A DNA stretch of 58,372 nucleotides. Origin: an uncultured Campylobacter sp. (GTDB lineage: Bacteria; Campylobacterota; Campylobacteria; Campylobacterales; Campylobacteraceae). The translations under genes were made by a program, and so were the position numbers. The DNA is taken from assembly GCF_937996225.1 (NCBI RefSeq), contig NZ_CALKTC010000012.1:1-58372 (forward strand). Direction: 5' to 3'. Shown in pieces: positions 1 through 8,879 of this stretch. Each line of letters begins with the position of its first letter. Within the stretch, counting starts at the first letter, position 1. Under the pieces are notes generated by a model that saw nothing but the letters and a program-made list of their open reading frames with translations, did not search any database and was not told where the DNA came from.

Positions 1-12
1 TGAAAATTTGCG

Positions 13-28
13 AGCCGCTTTTGCGGCT
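13..28 (-). terminator. Candidate hairpin terminator
   Basis: A perfect 6-bp stem (agccgc / gcggct) with a 4-base loop lies just beyond the stop codon of the minus-strand gene at 38-454. Read on the minus strand it is followed by an A/T-rich run ending in TTTT after three bases, so it could end that transcript. The stem is short, so confidence is modest. Confidence 0.45.
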
Positions 29-37
29 ACGGCGGAT

Positions 38-454
38 TTATTTTGCTGGCTCTATCCTGATCTCTGCGTCTTTCGCGACCAAGCCTACATCGCCCTCGAT
101 CACGCCCAAGCGCACGATGCCATCGTAATAGGGCTGATAGCCGTAGTAGATGACGAAGTTATTCCACGGAGCAAAGTACGAGATCTCGCCCTTTTTGCCA
201 TCGCGTCCTTTTGGCTCGCCGCTTACGTCAAGCGGTTTTGGCAGTTTGGCGACCTTTTCGTGTCCGCCGTAGTCGCTTAAATTTAGCGTTAGCGGTAGCT
301 GTGCGGCAAAGCTCCTAGCCACTGCCGTGTCGTCTAAGACAGCAGTGGCTTCGCCGCTAGAGCTTTTTAGGACTATCTTCAAATTTTGCATTTTCTCCCC
401 AGCCACTAAATTTAGCCCAACAAAAAGCATAAAGATGGCTAAAATTTTTCTCAT
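38..454 (-). CDS. Exported cyclophilin-like fold protein
   Basis: This 138-residue protein starts with a signal peptide (about residues 1-18, ending VAG). The rest fits the small cyclophilin-like family found beside flavodoxins, hydrolases and oxidoreductases: a DDTAVARSFAAQLP segment, LNLSDYGGHEK, then ISYFAPWNNFVIYYGYQ and a terminal RLGVIEG segment. The family has no firmly known substrate. A good ribosome site (AAGGAAGG) precedes the ATG. It lies 53 bases behind the exported alpha/beta hydrolase on the same strand and may share its transcript; the AraC regulator diverges from that pair. Family assignment is by recognised pattern. Confidence 0.75.
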   Translation of the reverse strand: MRKILAIFMLFVGLNLVAGEKMQNLKIVLKSSSGEATAVLDDTAVARSFAAQLPLTLNLSDYGGHEKVAKLPKPLDVSGEPKGRDGKKGEISYFAPWNNFVIYYGYQPYYDGIVRLGVIEGDVGLVAKDAEIRIEPAK

Positions 455-507
455 TTTTACCTTCCTTATCTCTCGAATTTACCCCCGCAAGGTACAGGGG
501 TAGCGGT

Positions 508-1590
508 TTATTTCAAATTCGCTTTGAAAAATTCCTCAAATTTATCGTATGGGATCTTGTTGTTTTTGTTATCGTATAGATCGGTATGCACGGCACCCGG
601 AACGATAACTAGCTCTTTATTTTTGTTGCCAAGCGATTTAAAAGCATCCTCGCTAAAGTATCTTGAGTGCGCCTTTTCGCCGGCTACGATAAGAGTCGGA
701 GTTCTCATCTCGCTTGCGTAAGCAAGGATCGGCATATTTGTAAACGAGATAAGATTTGTAACGATCCAGCCGCTCTCTCCGCTGTTTGAATTTACAGAGC
801 GTTTGTGATATCCGCGCGGCGTGCGGTAAAAGTCCGCATATTCAGCTATAAACTGCGGCGTGCTTGCGTCTATCTTTTTTGGATCAACGTTTATCGCACC
901 AGTAAGTGCCGGTTTGCCATTTTTAGCATCGACCCAGCGTTGCTCGGCTAGCTTCTTTTTATTTTCATGTCTCTCATCCACGCCTATGCTATCGTTGTAG
1001 CCTTTTGCTGCCACTCGCGTTATATCATACATCGTGCTGGTTGCAACTGCCTTTATGCGAGGATCGCTAAGAGCTGCATTTAGAGCAAAACCGCCAAAGC
1101 CGCATACGCCTAAAATGCCGATACGCTCGCGATCTACATTGTCTTGAAGCCCTAGAAAATCAACCGCCGCGCTAAAATCATCGGTATTTATCTCTGGGCT
1201 TGCTAAATTCCTCGGCACGCCACCGCTCTCGCCTGTGTAGCTTGGATCAAAGGCAAGCGTGATAAAGCTGCGCTCGGCTAAAGTTTGGGCGTAAAGACCG
1301 CTTGATTGCTCTTTGACTGCGCCAAAAGGTCCGCTAACTGCGATCGCAGCAGCTTTACCATGCAAATTTTTAGGCGTATAAAGATCGCCTACTAGCTCCA
1401 CGCCGTAACGATTTTTAAATTTGACTTTCTTGTGATCTACCTTATCGCTTTTGGCAAAAATTTTATCCCACTCGCTAACCATAGAAACCGCCTCTAGCGG
1501 TGATTTTGCCACGTTTGCACCTGCCATTGCATTGCCTCCTAAAATAAAACTTGACGTCATAAGCGCCGCCGCAAATTTCTTAAGATACAT
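508..1590 (-). CDS. Exported alpha/beta hydrolase (dienelactone hydrolase-like)
   Basis: A 360-residue protein with an N-terminal signal peptide (ends AMA near residue 23). The core is an alpha/beta hydrolase: a YTPKNLHGKAAAIAVSGPFG strand-loop, a TLAFDPSYTGESGG segment, a nucleophile elbow GVCGFGG at about 160-166 with cysteine where serine is usual, and a late acid/His region (IVAGEKAHSRY, then GAVHTDLYD with the likely catalytic His). Cys at the elbow is seen in dienelactone-hydrolase relatives and in related exported hydrolases. It is divergent from the AraC gene, a common arrangement for a regulator and its target. The substrate is unknown; catalytic residues are inferred from position. 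Confidence 0.8.
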   Translation of the reverse strand: MYLKKFAAALMTSSFILGGNAMAGANVAKSPLEAVSMVSEWDKIFAKSDKVDHKKVKFKNRYGVELVGDLYTPKNLHGKAAAIAVSGPFGAVKEQSSGLYAQTLAERSFITLAFDPSYTGESGGVPRNLASPEINTDDFSAAVDFLGLQDNVDRERIGILGVCGFGGFALNAALSDPRIKAVATSTMYDITRVAAKGYNDSIGVDERHENKKKLAEQRWVDAKNGKPALTGAINVDPKKIDASTPQFIAEYADFYRTPRGYHKRSVNSNSGESGWIVTNLISFTNMPILAYASEMRTPTLIVAGEKAHSRYFSEDAFKSLGNKNKELVIVPGAVHTDLYDNKNNKIPYDKFEEFFKANLK

Positions 1591-1720
1591 CTTTGTCTTT
1601 TCGGTTTTGATTTAGCTTTACAAGCTGTTTTGTAATGTGCATTCTAGCAGGATTTTAAATTTTACGTTAGAACGATCCTCCAAATTTCATGCCTAATTCT
1701 GCAAAATTTCTAAAAAGGAG

Positions 1721-1726
1721 TATAAT
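1721..1726 (+). promoter_or_regulatory. -10 element of the AraC-family gene
   Basis: A perfect TATAAT lies 28 bases before the ATG of the AraC gene. No good -35 box is visible at 16-18 bases, which is usual for Campylobacter sigma-70 promoters. A GGAGAGC ribosome site follows before the start codon. Confidence 0.5.
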
Positions 1727-1753
1727 TTCATAAAATTTGAGGCGGAGAGCAAG

Positions 1754-2661
1754 ATGAGTGAGCTAAATTTACTAAAAGAGCAGACAAAAGAGTTTTTACT
1801 AAATAGATACGGCGTAAACGGCCTTGTTCAAAGCGACATCGACTCGCTTGATTTTTACATCAGCGAAAAGACGCATGATTTTATCAATGTCATCTACAAT
1901 CCATCTTTGTGCATTATACTTCAAGGGGCAAAGTCGGTGGGCTTTGGCGATGAGATGAGCGGATACAACGAGCAAAGGTATCTGCTCACATCGACCTATA
2001 TGCCTCTAAGAGTGAGCCTAACCGACGCCTCAAAAGAGAGGCCATATATCTCGCTTACCCTTAATTTTAGCATGGATGAAATTTATGAAGTGCTAAAAAA
2101 CGTCGAGATAAAAAAAGAAGATAACATGCAAAAGAGCCAAAAGGGGGTATTTTTCGGCGATCTTACGGAAGAGATACTAGAGCCTGTTTTGAGGTTTGTT
2201 TGGTTGCTAGAAAAGCCGAAAGAGAAGATCAAATTTCTCTCAGACCTCGCTAAAAAAGAGATACTTTACATGCTCACAACAAATGACAAAAGCGGCTATT
2301 TTTTAAGTAAATTTGCGATGCAAGGAAGCGTCTCGAATAAAATTTCAAAAGCCGTAGCAAAGATAAAAAACGAATTTTCACAAAAGCTAAATATGAAAGA
2401 GGTCGCGCGCGAATGCGATATGAGCGAATCGTCGTTCTATCATAACTTCAAAATCGTAACCTCGCTAAGCCCCATAGCTTTTCAAAAAAAGATCCGCCTT
2501 GAAGAGGCTAAAAACCTGCTCGCGACCAAAAATATCGGCGTAGCGCAGGCTGCCTTTGACGTAGGATACGAGAGCGCATCGCAGTTTAGCCGGAATACGC
2601 AAGGATGTTTGGCATGCCACCTAAAATTCACAGCGAAATTCTACGCTCCGGCGTGGCATGA
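1754..2661 (+). pseudogene. AraC family transcriptional regulator, frameshifted near the 3' end
   Basis: Residues 1-150 form the AraC-type N-terminal domain (NVIYNPSLCIILQGAKSVGFG and YMPLRVSLTDAS). The C-terminal part holds two helix-turn-helix motifs: NMKEVARECDMSESSFYHNFK and NIGVAQAAFDVGYESASQFSR. After FSR the annotated frame loses the family. Restoring one G at 2592-2593 (CGG AA to CGG GAA) continues EYARMFGMPPK, the expected end of the second motif, and stops at 2659-2661 after 302 residues. As it stands the frame runs to 2704 with an unrelated tail. It probably controlled the divergent hydrolase and cyclophilin-like genes. The break may be real or a sequencing error. Confidence 0.85.
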
Positions 2662-2751
2662 GTTTAAATTTAGATCAAATTTAACGGCACAAAGGGCAGG
2701 GTAAAATTTCTACTGTCTAGCTTATAAATTTGCGCTAAAGTCTGCTTAAAT

Positions 2752-3330
2752 TTAGCCGAAAACCCTTTTTAGATGCGCTTCGTAATCTTTCATAAAACGC
2801 TCTACGTTCGGGTTTTTAACGACGTCGTTACACATAAAAGTAGGCAGCCTTTTCGTGCCTAAAAACTCATTTGCCTTATGAAAATGCAGATAAACGCCGT
2901 CCACGCCCGCGCCCTCGAAAAAATCGCCCGGCTTGTTAAACGCCTGAAGCGGCGCATTCCAAGTAACGCTTAGCATGTGAGATTTGCCCTTTATCAGTCC
3001 ACCCGTGCCGTAGCCGTCGTTTGGGCTCGCGCTGTGCCGTCCGTCGTTTGCCACTATCTTGCCTATGCCGCCCATAAACACCTCGTCCACGTACTTTTTG
3101 ACTAGCCAAGGCTCGCCCATCCACCACGCGGGCATCTGCCAGATCACAGCATCCATCCATAGAAATTTTTCTACCTCAGCATCTATATCGTAGCCCTCAA
3201 ATATCGTAGTTTCGCGCGTTTCATGCCCTAGGGCTTGTAGCGTTTTTTTGGCTAGCTCGTGCAGCGTCTTGCTTAGCTTGCCGCCTTTGCCGTTAAACGG
3301 CGCCCCACCATTGATAAGTAGTATTTTCAT
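2752..3330 (-). CDS. mdaB: NAD(P)H-dependent quinone oxidoreductase, MdaB-like
   Basis: A 192-residue flavodoxin-fold oxidoreductase. It opens with a beta strand and flavin loop (MKILLINGGAPFNGKGGKL), has the MPAWWMGEPWLVKKYVDEVF segment typical of MdaB/DT-diaphorase-type NADPH:quinone reductases, and a conserved GKSHMLSVTWNAPLQAF stretch. Such enzymes carry out two-electron quinone reduction and protect against oxidative stress in Helicobacter and Campylobacter. AAGGAT sits before the ATG. It is transcribed toward the AraC gene and has no partner on the same strand close by. Confidence 0.85.
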   Translation of the reverse strand: MKILLINGGAPFNGKGGKLSKTLHELAKKTLQALGHETRETTIFEGYDIDAEVEKFLWMDAVIWQMPAWWMGEPWLVKKYVDEVFMGGIGKIVANDGRHSASPNDGYGTGGLIKGKSHMLSVTWNAPLQAFNKPGDFFEGAGVDGVYLHFHKANEFLGTKRLPTFMCNDVVKNPNVERFMKDYEAHLKRVFG

Positions 3331-3466
3331 TTTGATCCTTTGATTAAATTTATTCGTTAGCGACTCACCGCGCCTAAGTTAAAATTTCACCTCGCAGCCC
3401 TATGCAAAAATATAAGTGTAAATTTTACGAAGCGTTTAATTACTAAATTTTACTTTTACGCTGCAG

Positions 3467-4084
3467 TTACCGCCCTAAAATTTCAAATTTATCGCCGTAC
3501 ACCGCGATCGCTTCGGCGTTATTTATCGGCACCAATTTTAACTTGCCGCCGTAAATTTTTAAAATTTCAGCCGCGCTTTGCACGAACGGCTCCTCGCCGT
3601 AGTGCGGTACGGGGTAAAATTTCACCAGATCAAGCCCTGTTTGCGCCGCAGCCCCGTAGTCGCCCGCATTGTCCATCGCGCTCGCATACTCCACGCTGGG
3701 TGCAGCGATCATCGCGCCTGCCGACTCGCCCACGTATACGAGCTCGCCGCTTCGGACGCGACTAGCGATGAGGCCTGCGAGATCCTTCTTTTTAAGCTCG
3801 CGCAAAAGATAAAAGGTGTTGCCGCCGCTTACGTAAAGCACCTGCGCTGCGCCGATTTTTGCCTTCGCTTCGGCCTCGCTCGCTTTGGAAACGTCTAAAA
3901 TTTGAACCTCAAAACCCATTTTGGCAAACGCCTCTTTCGCCTCGTCCACGTAGTCTCGGTACTCCTCTACGTTTGCGGCGGTCGGGATAAAAAGCACCTC
4001 TTTAGCGCGGATATTTTGTCTCGCATAGTCCTCAAAAAGCGTCGCCGCACCCGCAAAATAGGAGCATAAAAACATCTCTATCAT
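3467..4084 (-). CDS. Type 1 glutamine amidotransferase-like / peptidase E (S51) family protein
   Basis: This 205-residue protein has the S51 peptidase E layout: LFIPTAANVEEYRDYVDEA near residues 31-50, LYVSGGNTFYLLREL in the middle, and the nucleophile elbow VGESAGAMI around 118-126 with the candidate catalytic Ser. Peptidase E cleaves Asp-X dipeptides; many relatives are uncharacterised. There is no signal peptide, so it should be cytoplasmic. A ribosome site (AAAGGAAAAAC) precedes the ATG. It stands alone between mdaB and a small doubtful membrane ORF. Confidence 0.8.
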   Translation of the reverse strand: MIEMFLCSYFAGAATLFEDYARQNIRAKEVLFIPTAANVEEYRDYVDEAKEAFAKMGFEVQILDVSKASEAEAKAKIGAAQVLYVSGGNTFYLLRELKKKDLAGLIASRVRSGELVYVGESAGAMIAAPSVEYASAMDNAGDYGAAAQTGLDLVKFYPVPHYGEEPFVQSAAEILKIYGGKLKLVPINNAEAIAVYGDKFEILGR

Positions 4085-4114
4085 TGTTTTTCCTTTAATT
4101 AAATTTGCGCTGAT

Positions 4115-4309
4115 TTAAAAGCGCTCGTAAAGCTTTGCCGCAATGACTGCGAGCAATGCGACCCAAACTAGCAGAGTAAATTCTACCGCGCCCACAAAGC
4201 AAGCGCACGATGAAAAATAGCGCGGACGGAATTTCGCCGATAAAAGGGCAAAATTTACCGCCGCAGCGATTACAAAATACGCCAAAACCCAAACGGCAAC
4301 GCAAACCAC
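4115..4309 (-). CDS. Possible small hydrophobic membrane protein
   Basis: A 64-residue frame with a GTG start, nearly all hydrophobic: one span in residues 1-22 and another at about 40-60, ending KLYERF. The ribosome site is poor and I recognise no family. It lies upstream of the peptidase E-like gene on the same strand. It could be a real small membrane protein or chance; the composition is the only support. Confidence 0.3.
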   Translation of the reverse strand: MVCVAVWVLAYFVIAAAVNFALLSAKFRPRYFSSCACFVGAVEFTLLVWVALLAVIAAKLYERF

Positions 4310-4442
4310 TCTACAATCACCAACTGCCTGGCGATTTCAAACTTCACTGAAACGACGCGAGCCTGTTAGATTAAGCTAGCTAGAGGAGTCGATCAGAGCG
4401 AACGATCGAATCGATCAAGGCAAGTCAGCCAAGGCAAAACGG

Positions 4443-5393
4443 CTAGTGCTTTTTATCTTTAAAAAATCTAACGATCTTGGCCTGCAGCTTGAACCACTCA
4501 CTAAGCTCCATTATAGGATGCCCTGCGTAGTTTTTGCCGCCCGCTAGATCCTTGCTTATGCCGCCGCGCGCCGCGATCTGAGTGAAATCGCCCACGCTTA
4601 CGTGCCCGCCGCTGCCGCTCTGTCCGCCCATCACGACGTTACGCCCAAGCGTCGTCGAGCCCGCAAGTCCAACTTGAGAGACGATGAGGCAGTTTTGCCC
4701 AAGCTCGCAGTTGTGCCCGATTTGAACGAGATTGTCGATCTTGCTGCCCCGCCCAATTATCGTCGAGCCGAATACCGCGCGATCGATCGTCGTGCATGCG
4801 CCGATTTCGACCTCGTTTTGCAGCACGACGTTGCCGTTGTGATAAATTTTAACGTGCTCGCCCGTTTTGGTGTGCGCGTAGCCGAAGCCGTCGCTTCCGA
4901 TGACGGCGTTTGCGTGGATAACGCAGCGCTCGCCGATGATCGCGTCGTTGTAGATGACGGCGTTTGCGTGGATCACGCAGCCGCTTCCGATATGCACGTC
5001 ATCGCCGATATACGCGCCGCTTAAAATGACGCAATCCTCACCGATCGTGGAATTTACGCCGATATGCACGTTCTGCCCGATCTGCGCGCTAGCGGCAATT
5101 TTTGCGGGCGCGCCGCTGCGAATGAGTGGCTTAGCAAAATGCGCACTTAGGATCGCAAAGGCTAGGTGCGGATTTTCGCACTCCAGCGCTCGCACGCCGC
5201 TTGGGGCTGCGGTGCCGCACTTTAGCAACACGGCGGCTGCCTTGGTGGCGGATAAAAATTTCTCGTTTTTGTCGCTATCGCAGTAGCTTAGCTCGCTTTG
5301 CCTTGCGTTTTGAAGCGAATTTATCGCGGTGATCTCCGCGTCCGCTCCGTTAAGCTCTATGTTTAAAATTTCGGCAATTTTGGATAATTTCAT
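4443..5393 (-). CDS. lpxD: UDP-3-O-(3-hydroxyacyl)glucosamine N-acyltransferase
   Basis: LpxD adds the N-linked hydroxyacyl chain from acyl-ACP in lipid A synthesis, in the cytoplasm. The 316-residue length is slightly shorter than E. coli LpxD. Residues 1-95 form the uridine-binding domain; from about 100 to 255 there are many hexapeptide repeats (IGQNVHIG, IGDDVHIG, IGRGSKID) of a left-handed beta helix. The catalytic His lies in NLVQIGHNCELG near residue 230, and the acyl-recognition segment GSDGFGYAH is present. It follows ilvN by 31 bases on the same strand, the ilvB-ilvN-lpxD order known from C. jejuni. Confidence 0.96.
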   Translation of the reverse strand: MKLSKIAEILNIELNGADAEITAINSLQNARQSELSYCDSDKNEKFLSATKAAAVLLKCGTAAPSGVRALECENPHLAFAILSAHFAKPLIRSGAPAKIAASAQIGQNVHIGVNSTIGEDCVILSGAYIGDDVHIGSGCVIHANAVIYNDAIIGERCVIHANAVIGSDGFGYAHTKTGEHVKIYHNGNVVLQNEVEIGACTTIDRAVFGSTIIGRGSKIDNLVQIGHNCELGQNCLIVSQVGLAGSTTLGRNVVMGGQSGSGGHVSVGDFTQIAARGGISKDLAGGKNYAGHPIMELSEWFKLQAKIVRFFKDKKH

Positions 5394-5424
5394 TTGCGCT
5401 CCTTTGATTAAATTTTATCGCCGC

Positions 5425-5895
5425 TTACATATCCAGTGCGACGCTGCCGCCGCGTACGATGTCGATCGGATTGTATTTTTTTATCGTCTTTAAAAAGCCG
5501 TCGATGCGGTCTGCGTCGTCGCACGCCATGATGACGATCTTGCTGTCGTCGCTGTTTGCGATGCTGCCGTTGTAGGCTTTTAAAACTGCATCAAGCCCCG
5601 CTAAATTTTCGCCCAGCGCGATCTTTACCAAAACCATCTCCTTTTCGACGAATTTTGCATCATCGATGACCTTGTAGACGGGGATCAGCTTATGAAGCTG
5701 CTTAGTGATCTGCTCTATGACGCGCTCGTCGCCCGAAGTGACGATGCTAAGGCGCGATAGACCGGTATTTGGGATCGGCGCAACGGTGAGGCTGTCGATA
5801 TTATAGCCGCGACCCGCAAAAAGCCCCGAGATCCGCGACAAAACGCCGTGCTCATCGGTAACGACGACCGAGATTACTCTTCTTATGCTATTCAT
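5425..5895 (-). CDS. ilvN: Acetolactate synthase small (regulatory) subunit
   Basis: This is the ACT-domain regulatory subunit (also called ilvH) that gives valine feedback control to acetolactate synthase. I place the start at the ATG of MNSIRRVISVVVTDEHG, 156 residues, because it lies one base after the ilvB stop and has an AGGAG site inside the end of ilvB; a longer frame with six more residues has no such support. Residues 5-75 form the ACT domain (HGVLSRISGLFAGRGYNIDS), and the C-terminal ALS small-subunit domain follows. It is translationally linked to ilvB. Confidence 0.95.
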   Translation of the reverse strand: MNSIRRVISVVVTDEHGVLSRISGLFAGRGYNIDSLTVAPIPNTGLSRLSIVTSGDERVIEQITKQLHKLIPVYKVIDDAKFVEKEMVLVKIALGENLAGLDAVLKAYNGSIANSDDSKIVIMACDDADRIDGFLKTIKKYNPIDIVRGGSVALDM

Positions 5896-5896
5896 C

Positions 5897-7591
5897 CTAA
5901 GACTCCTGCTCAAAAATCATATTATAAAGCGCGCCGCCTGCGGGCACCATCGGCCAGACGTTTTCGAAGCGATCGATCTTAGCCTCGATGACGCTCACCT
6001 TTTTGCTCGCAAGAGCCTGCTTCAGCGCGTCTTCAAATTCCGCTTTGGTGCTAACGCTAAAACCCACGCCGCCGAAGCCCCCCGCAATTTTTACGAAATC
6101 GGGCTGCGAGCTAAGATCGGTCGATGAGAAACGCTGCCCGTAAAATAGGCTCTGCCACTGCCGCACCATGCCTAAGAAATTGTTATTTAATACGATATTT
6201 ACGACGTTTAGACCGCTCTCGCTCGCAGTCATCAGCTCTTGGATATTCATCAAAATCGAGCCGTCGCCGCTGAAATTTATAACCGGTCTATCTCCCGCAT
6301 AGGCCTTCGCGCCCAATGCCGCAGGAAGGCCGTATCCCATCGTGCCCTGCCCGCCGCTACTTAGCAGAGTGCGTGGCTTGCAAAACGGATAAAACTGCGC
6401 GACCCACATCTGATGCTGTCCCACGTCCGTAGCGATGATAGCGTCCTCGCCCGCAATTTTCGCAGTACTTTGGATAACCCACTGCGGCTTTAAAATTTCA
6501 TCGCTGTCGTTAAATTTAAGCGGGTGAATTTCATCGTATTTGCGGATGAGCTCGCGCCACTGCTCGAAATTTTGAGGGCTGACCTCGTTTTTAATGCGCG
6601 GCAGCATCTCCTCTAGCACCGATTTCACATCGCCCACGATCGGATAATCCGCGTTTATGATCTTTGAGATAGAGCTGGGATCGATATCTACGTGGATGAT
6701 CTTTGCGTTTTTGCCGAATTCGCTAAGCTTGCCGGTGACGCGATCGTCAAATCTCGCGCCCAGGCAGATTATCAGATCCGACTCGCTAAGCGCCATATTT
6801 GCGGCGTAGCTGCCATGCATTCCTACCATACCGAGGCGGTTTTTATCATCGCTTCGCATAGCCCCCAGCGCCATAAGGGTTTCAACGACAGGGATCTGCG
6901 CAAACTCGCTAAGCTCGCGTACCAGCTCGCTTGCGCCCGCGCTGATGACGCCGCCTCCGATGTAGAGGATAGGCTTTTTGCAGCTTGCGATTAGCTCGAC
7001 GGCTTTTTTGATCTGCTTAGCGTTGCCCTTATAATTCGGCTTGTAAGTCTGCATCTTGATTTCGCTAGGATATTCAAAAACGCCAAGCTTCGCCGTTACG
7101 TCCTTCGGCACATCGACATGCACGGGCCCAGGTCTGCCGCTGCGAGCGATATAGAAGGCTTCTTTTAAAATTCTAGGCAGCTCTTCGATCGTCTTAACTA
7201 GATAGTTGTGCTTGACGCAGGGGCGCGAAATTCCGATCGCATCGATCTCTTGAAAGGCGTCGGTACCGATAAGCGATGTCGCCACCTGCCCGCTGATAAG
7301 CACGATCGGGATGCTATCGCTATACGCCGTAGCAAGCCCCGTAAGCGCGTTAGTAAATCCAGGACCGCTCGTGACGACGGCCACGCCGACCTTGCCGCTA
7401 GCGCGCGCGTATCCGTCCGCAGCCATAGCCGCAGCCTGCTCGTGGCGCACCAAAATGTGTCTGAAGTATTTTTGTTTGTAAATTTCATCGTATATGTTAA
7501 GCGCCGCGCCGCCCGGGTAGCCGAAAACCACCTCGACCCCCTCCTGCCGCAACGCCTCCACGATCATCTGCGATCCGCTAATTTCTTTCAT
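5897..7591 (-). CDS. ilvB: Acetolactate synthase large (catalytic) subunit
   Basis: A 564-residue thiamine-diphosphate enzyme (ilvB/ilvI) that joins two pyruvates, or pyruvate and 2-oxobutyrate, as the first shared step of valine, leucine and isoleucine synthesis. The N-terminal domain has VVFGYPGGAALNIYDE and the catalytic Glu in LVRHEQAAAMAADGYARA. The middle FAD-binding domain includes GMHGSYAANMALSESD. The C-terminal TPP/Mg motif runs from GDGSILMNIQEL to NN. Its TAG stop is one base from the ilvN start, so the two subunits are made from one transcript. Confidence 0.97.
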   Translation of the reverse strand: MKEISGSQMIVEALRQEGVEVVFGYPGGAALNIYDEIYKQKYFRHILVRHEQAAAMAADGYARASGKVGVAVVTSGPGFTNALTGLATAYSDSIPIVLISGQVATSLIGTDAFQEIDAIGISRPCVKHNYLVKTIEELPRILKEAFYIARSGRPGPVHVDVPKDVTAKLGVFEYPSEIKMQTYKPNYKGNAKQIKKAVELIASCKKPILYIGGGVISAGASELVRELSEFAQIPVVETLMALGAMRSDDKNRLGMVGMHGSYAANMALSESDLIICLGARFDDRVTGKLSEFGKNAKIIHVDIDPSSISKIINADYPIVGDVKSVLEEMLPRIKNEVSPQNFEQWRELIRKYDEIHPLKFNDSDEILKPQWVIQSTAKIAGEDAIIATDVGQHQMWVAQFYPFCKPRTLLSSGGQGTMGYGLPAALGAKAYAGDRPVINFSGDGSILMNIQELMTASESGLNVVNIVLNNNFLGMVRQWQSLFYGQRFSSTDLSSQPDFVKIAGGFGGVGFSVSTKAEFEDALKQALASKKVSVIEAKIDRFENVWPMVPAGGALYNMIFEQES

Positions 7592-8047
7592 ACGCCCATC
7601 CTGTTTCGTTGGAATAATTTTGTGATTATATTATTTTGTAAATTAAATTTTACGAATTTAAGGCAGTATATCGAGTAAAATTTTAAATTTAATAACGGCA
7701 TAGACCAAGCAAAATTTCTAAATTTAACAATGGTAGAAAAGTAAAATTTTAAAATTTAGCCATAAATTTAAAACGGACGGGATGTTCGGATTTAAAATTT
7801 TAAAGTACAGATTTTATCTTGACCAAACGCGGCGCATAAGTTTGAACGTAAAATTTTGGCTTGAAATTTTACCACGCGAGGCTCGATTAAATTTATAAAA
7901 TTCTTTGAAATTTTATCGTAGCGCAGAGCAACTCCTGTGTAAATTTTAAATTCTACACTACCAAAATTTTAAAATTTAGCTGTAAATTTAGGGCGGGCGG
8001 AATCTCGATTATAAAATTCTAAAATCCCGCCCGCATAAAATTAAATT
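7592..8047. other. 456-base gene-free stretch dense in AAATTT words
   Basis: No coding frame is convincing. The stretch lies between the divergent-free start of ilvB and the end of the ComEA-like gene and should carry the ilv promoter. It is packed with AAATTT/AAATTC words: 18 are visible in 7681-8040. The longer word ccaaaattttaaaatttagc occurs at 7961-7980, and most of it (gtaaaattttaaaatttagc) recurs at 7741-7760. Confidence 0.7.
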
Positions 8048-8767
8048 TTAAAACCCTCTATCTACCTGCACGCCTACGCCCACGCTAGCGCAGTTACCGC
8101 TTTGCGGATCGCAGTCGCCGAAGCTTGTGACGTTACTGGATCTTTTCGAGCGGATCGTTCCCATATGCATAGGCACCGGCATGTTACGGCGCGAGCTTCC
8201 GCCGATTTCGCTATCGCTCATACTATTAGAACTTCTCCTGCGAGAATAATCATCGCGCGGAGGTGGCGGTGGCGGAGGAGGTGGTTTTATACCTCCCGGA
8301 GGTGGTGGCATACCGCCAGGAGGTGGGGGAGGCGGCGGCATCATGCCGCCGTGCCTACCATATCCTCGCGGAGGAGGCGGAGGCAAAGTACCGGTCTCGG
8401 TGATCGTGATGCCGTTTCCGTAATTTTCAACGCGTTTGTAAGTAGAGCCTCCGTAAACCGTGCGGGTGCGGGTCTTTTCGACCACGACTATGTCGCGATC
8501 AGGCTGCACCGGCTGCTGCACGTTAGCTCTAGGCGATATTTCAAAGCTCTTCTGCAGTTTAGCGGTATCGTAACTTGCAAAGCCGTTGATACCCTTTAGC
8601 TCATCTGCACTTGAAATTTCGCGCTTTTGGCGGTATTGCATAAGCATATCCGCCCTACCCGCATCAAGCCCGCCGATCGTCATCAGCTCGTAGCGACTAG
8701 CTTCGTTTATGTTGATTTTAGCCGCGGCGAGGCTCACTAAAAGAGCCAAAATCACTAAATTTTTCAT
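8048..8767 (-). CDS. ComEA-like helix-hairpin-helix protein with polyproline C-terminal region
   Basis: The start is the ATG of MKNLVILALLV, preceded by AAAGGAGC, giving 239 residues. Residues 1-16 are a signal peptide. Residues 17-75 form one ComEA-type helix-hairpin-helix unit: INEASRYELMTIGGLDAGRA, then ELKGINGFASYDTAKLQ. ComEA proteins bind incoming DNA in the periplasm during natural transformation. Unlike ordinary ComEA, the chain continues with a long low-complexity part holding runs of 5-9 prolines broken by glycine, then an Arg/Ser-rich tail. DNA uptake is the likely role; what the proline part does is unknown. Confidence 0.75.
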   Translation of the reverse strand: MKNLVILALLVSLAAAKININEASRYELMTIGGLDAGRADMLMQYRQKREISSADELKGINGFASYDTAKLQKSFEISPRANVQQPVQPDRDIVVVEKTRTRTVYGGSTYKRVENYGNGITITETGTLPPPPPRGYGRHGGMMPPPPPPPGGMPPPPGGIKPPPPPPPPPRDDYSRRRSSNSMSDSEIGGSSRRNMPVPMHMGTIRSKRSSNVTSFGDCDPQSGNCASVGVGVQVDRGF

Positions 8768-8879
8768 GTGTGCTCCTTTGTTGGAAGTTATCAAATTCTA
8801 AACCCTCACGATAAATCTTTGATTAACACGCAAGCAAAATTTTGCTACAATTGCCTATCTTATTTCAAAGGATCAACCG

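Noticed and set aside
2588..2600. Programmed frameshift in the AraC gene
   Set aside because: There is no slippery heptamer or downstream structure; a single missing G explains the frame change.
4602..5024. 140-residue plus-strand frame
   Set aside because: Shadow of lpxD, which is clearly coding on the other strand.
8102..8599. 165-residue plus-strand Arg-rich frame
   Set aside because: Reverse complement of the proline codons of the ComEA-like gene.
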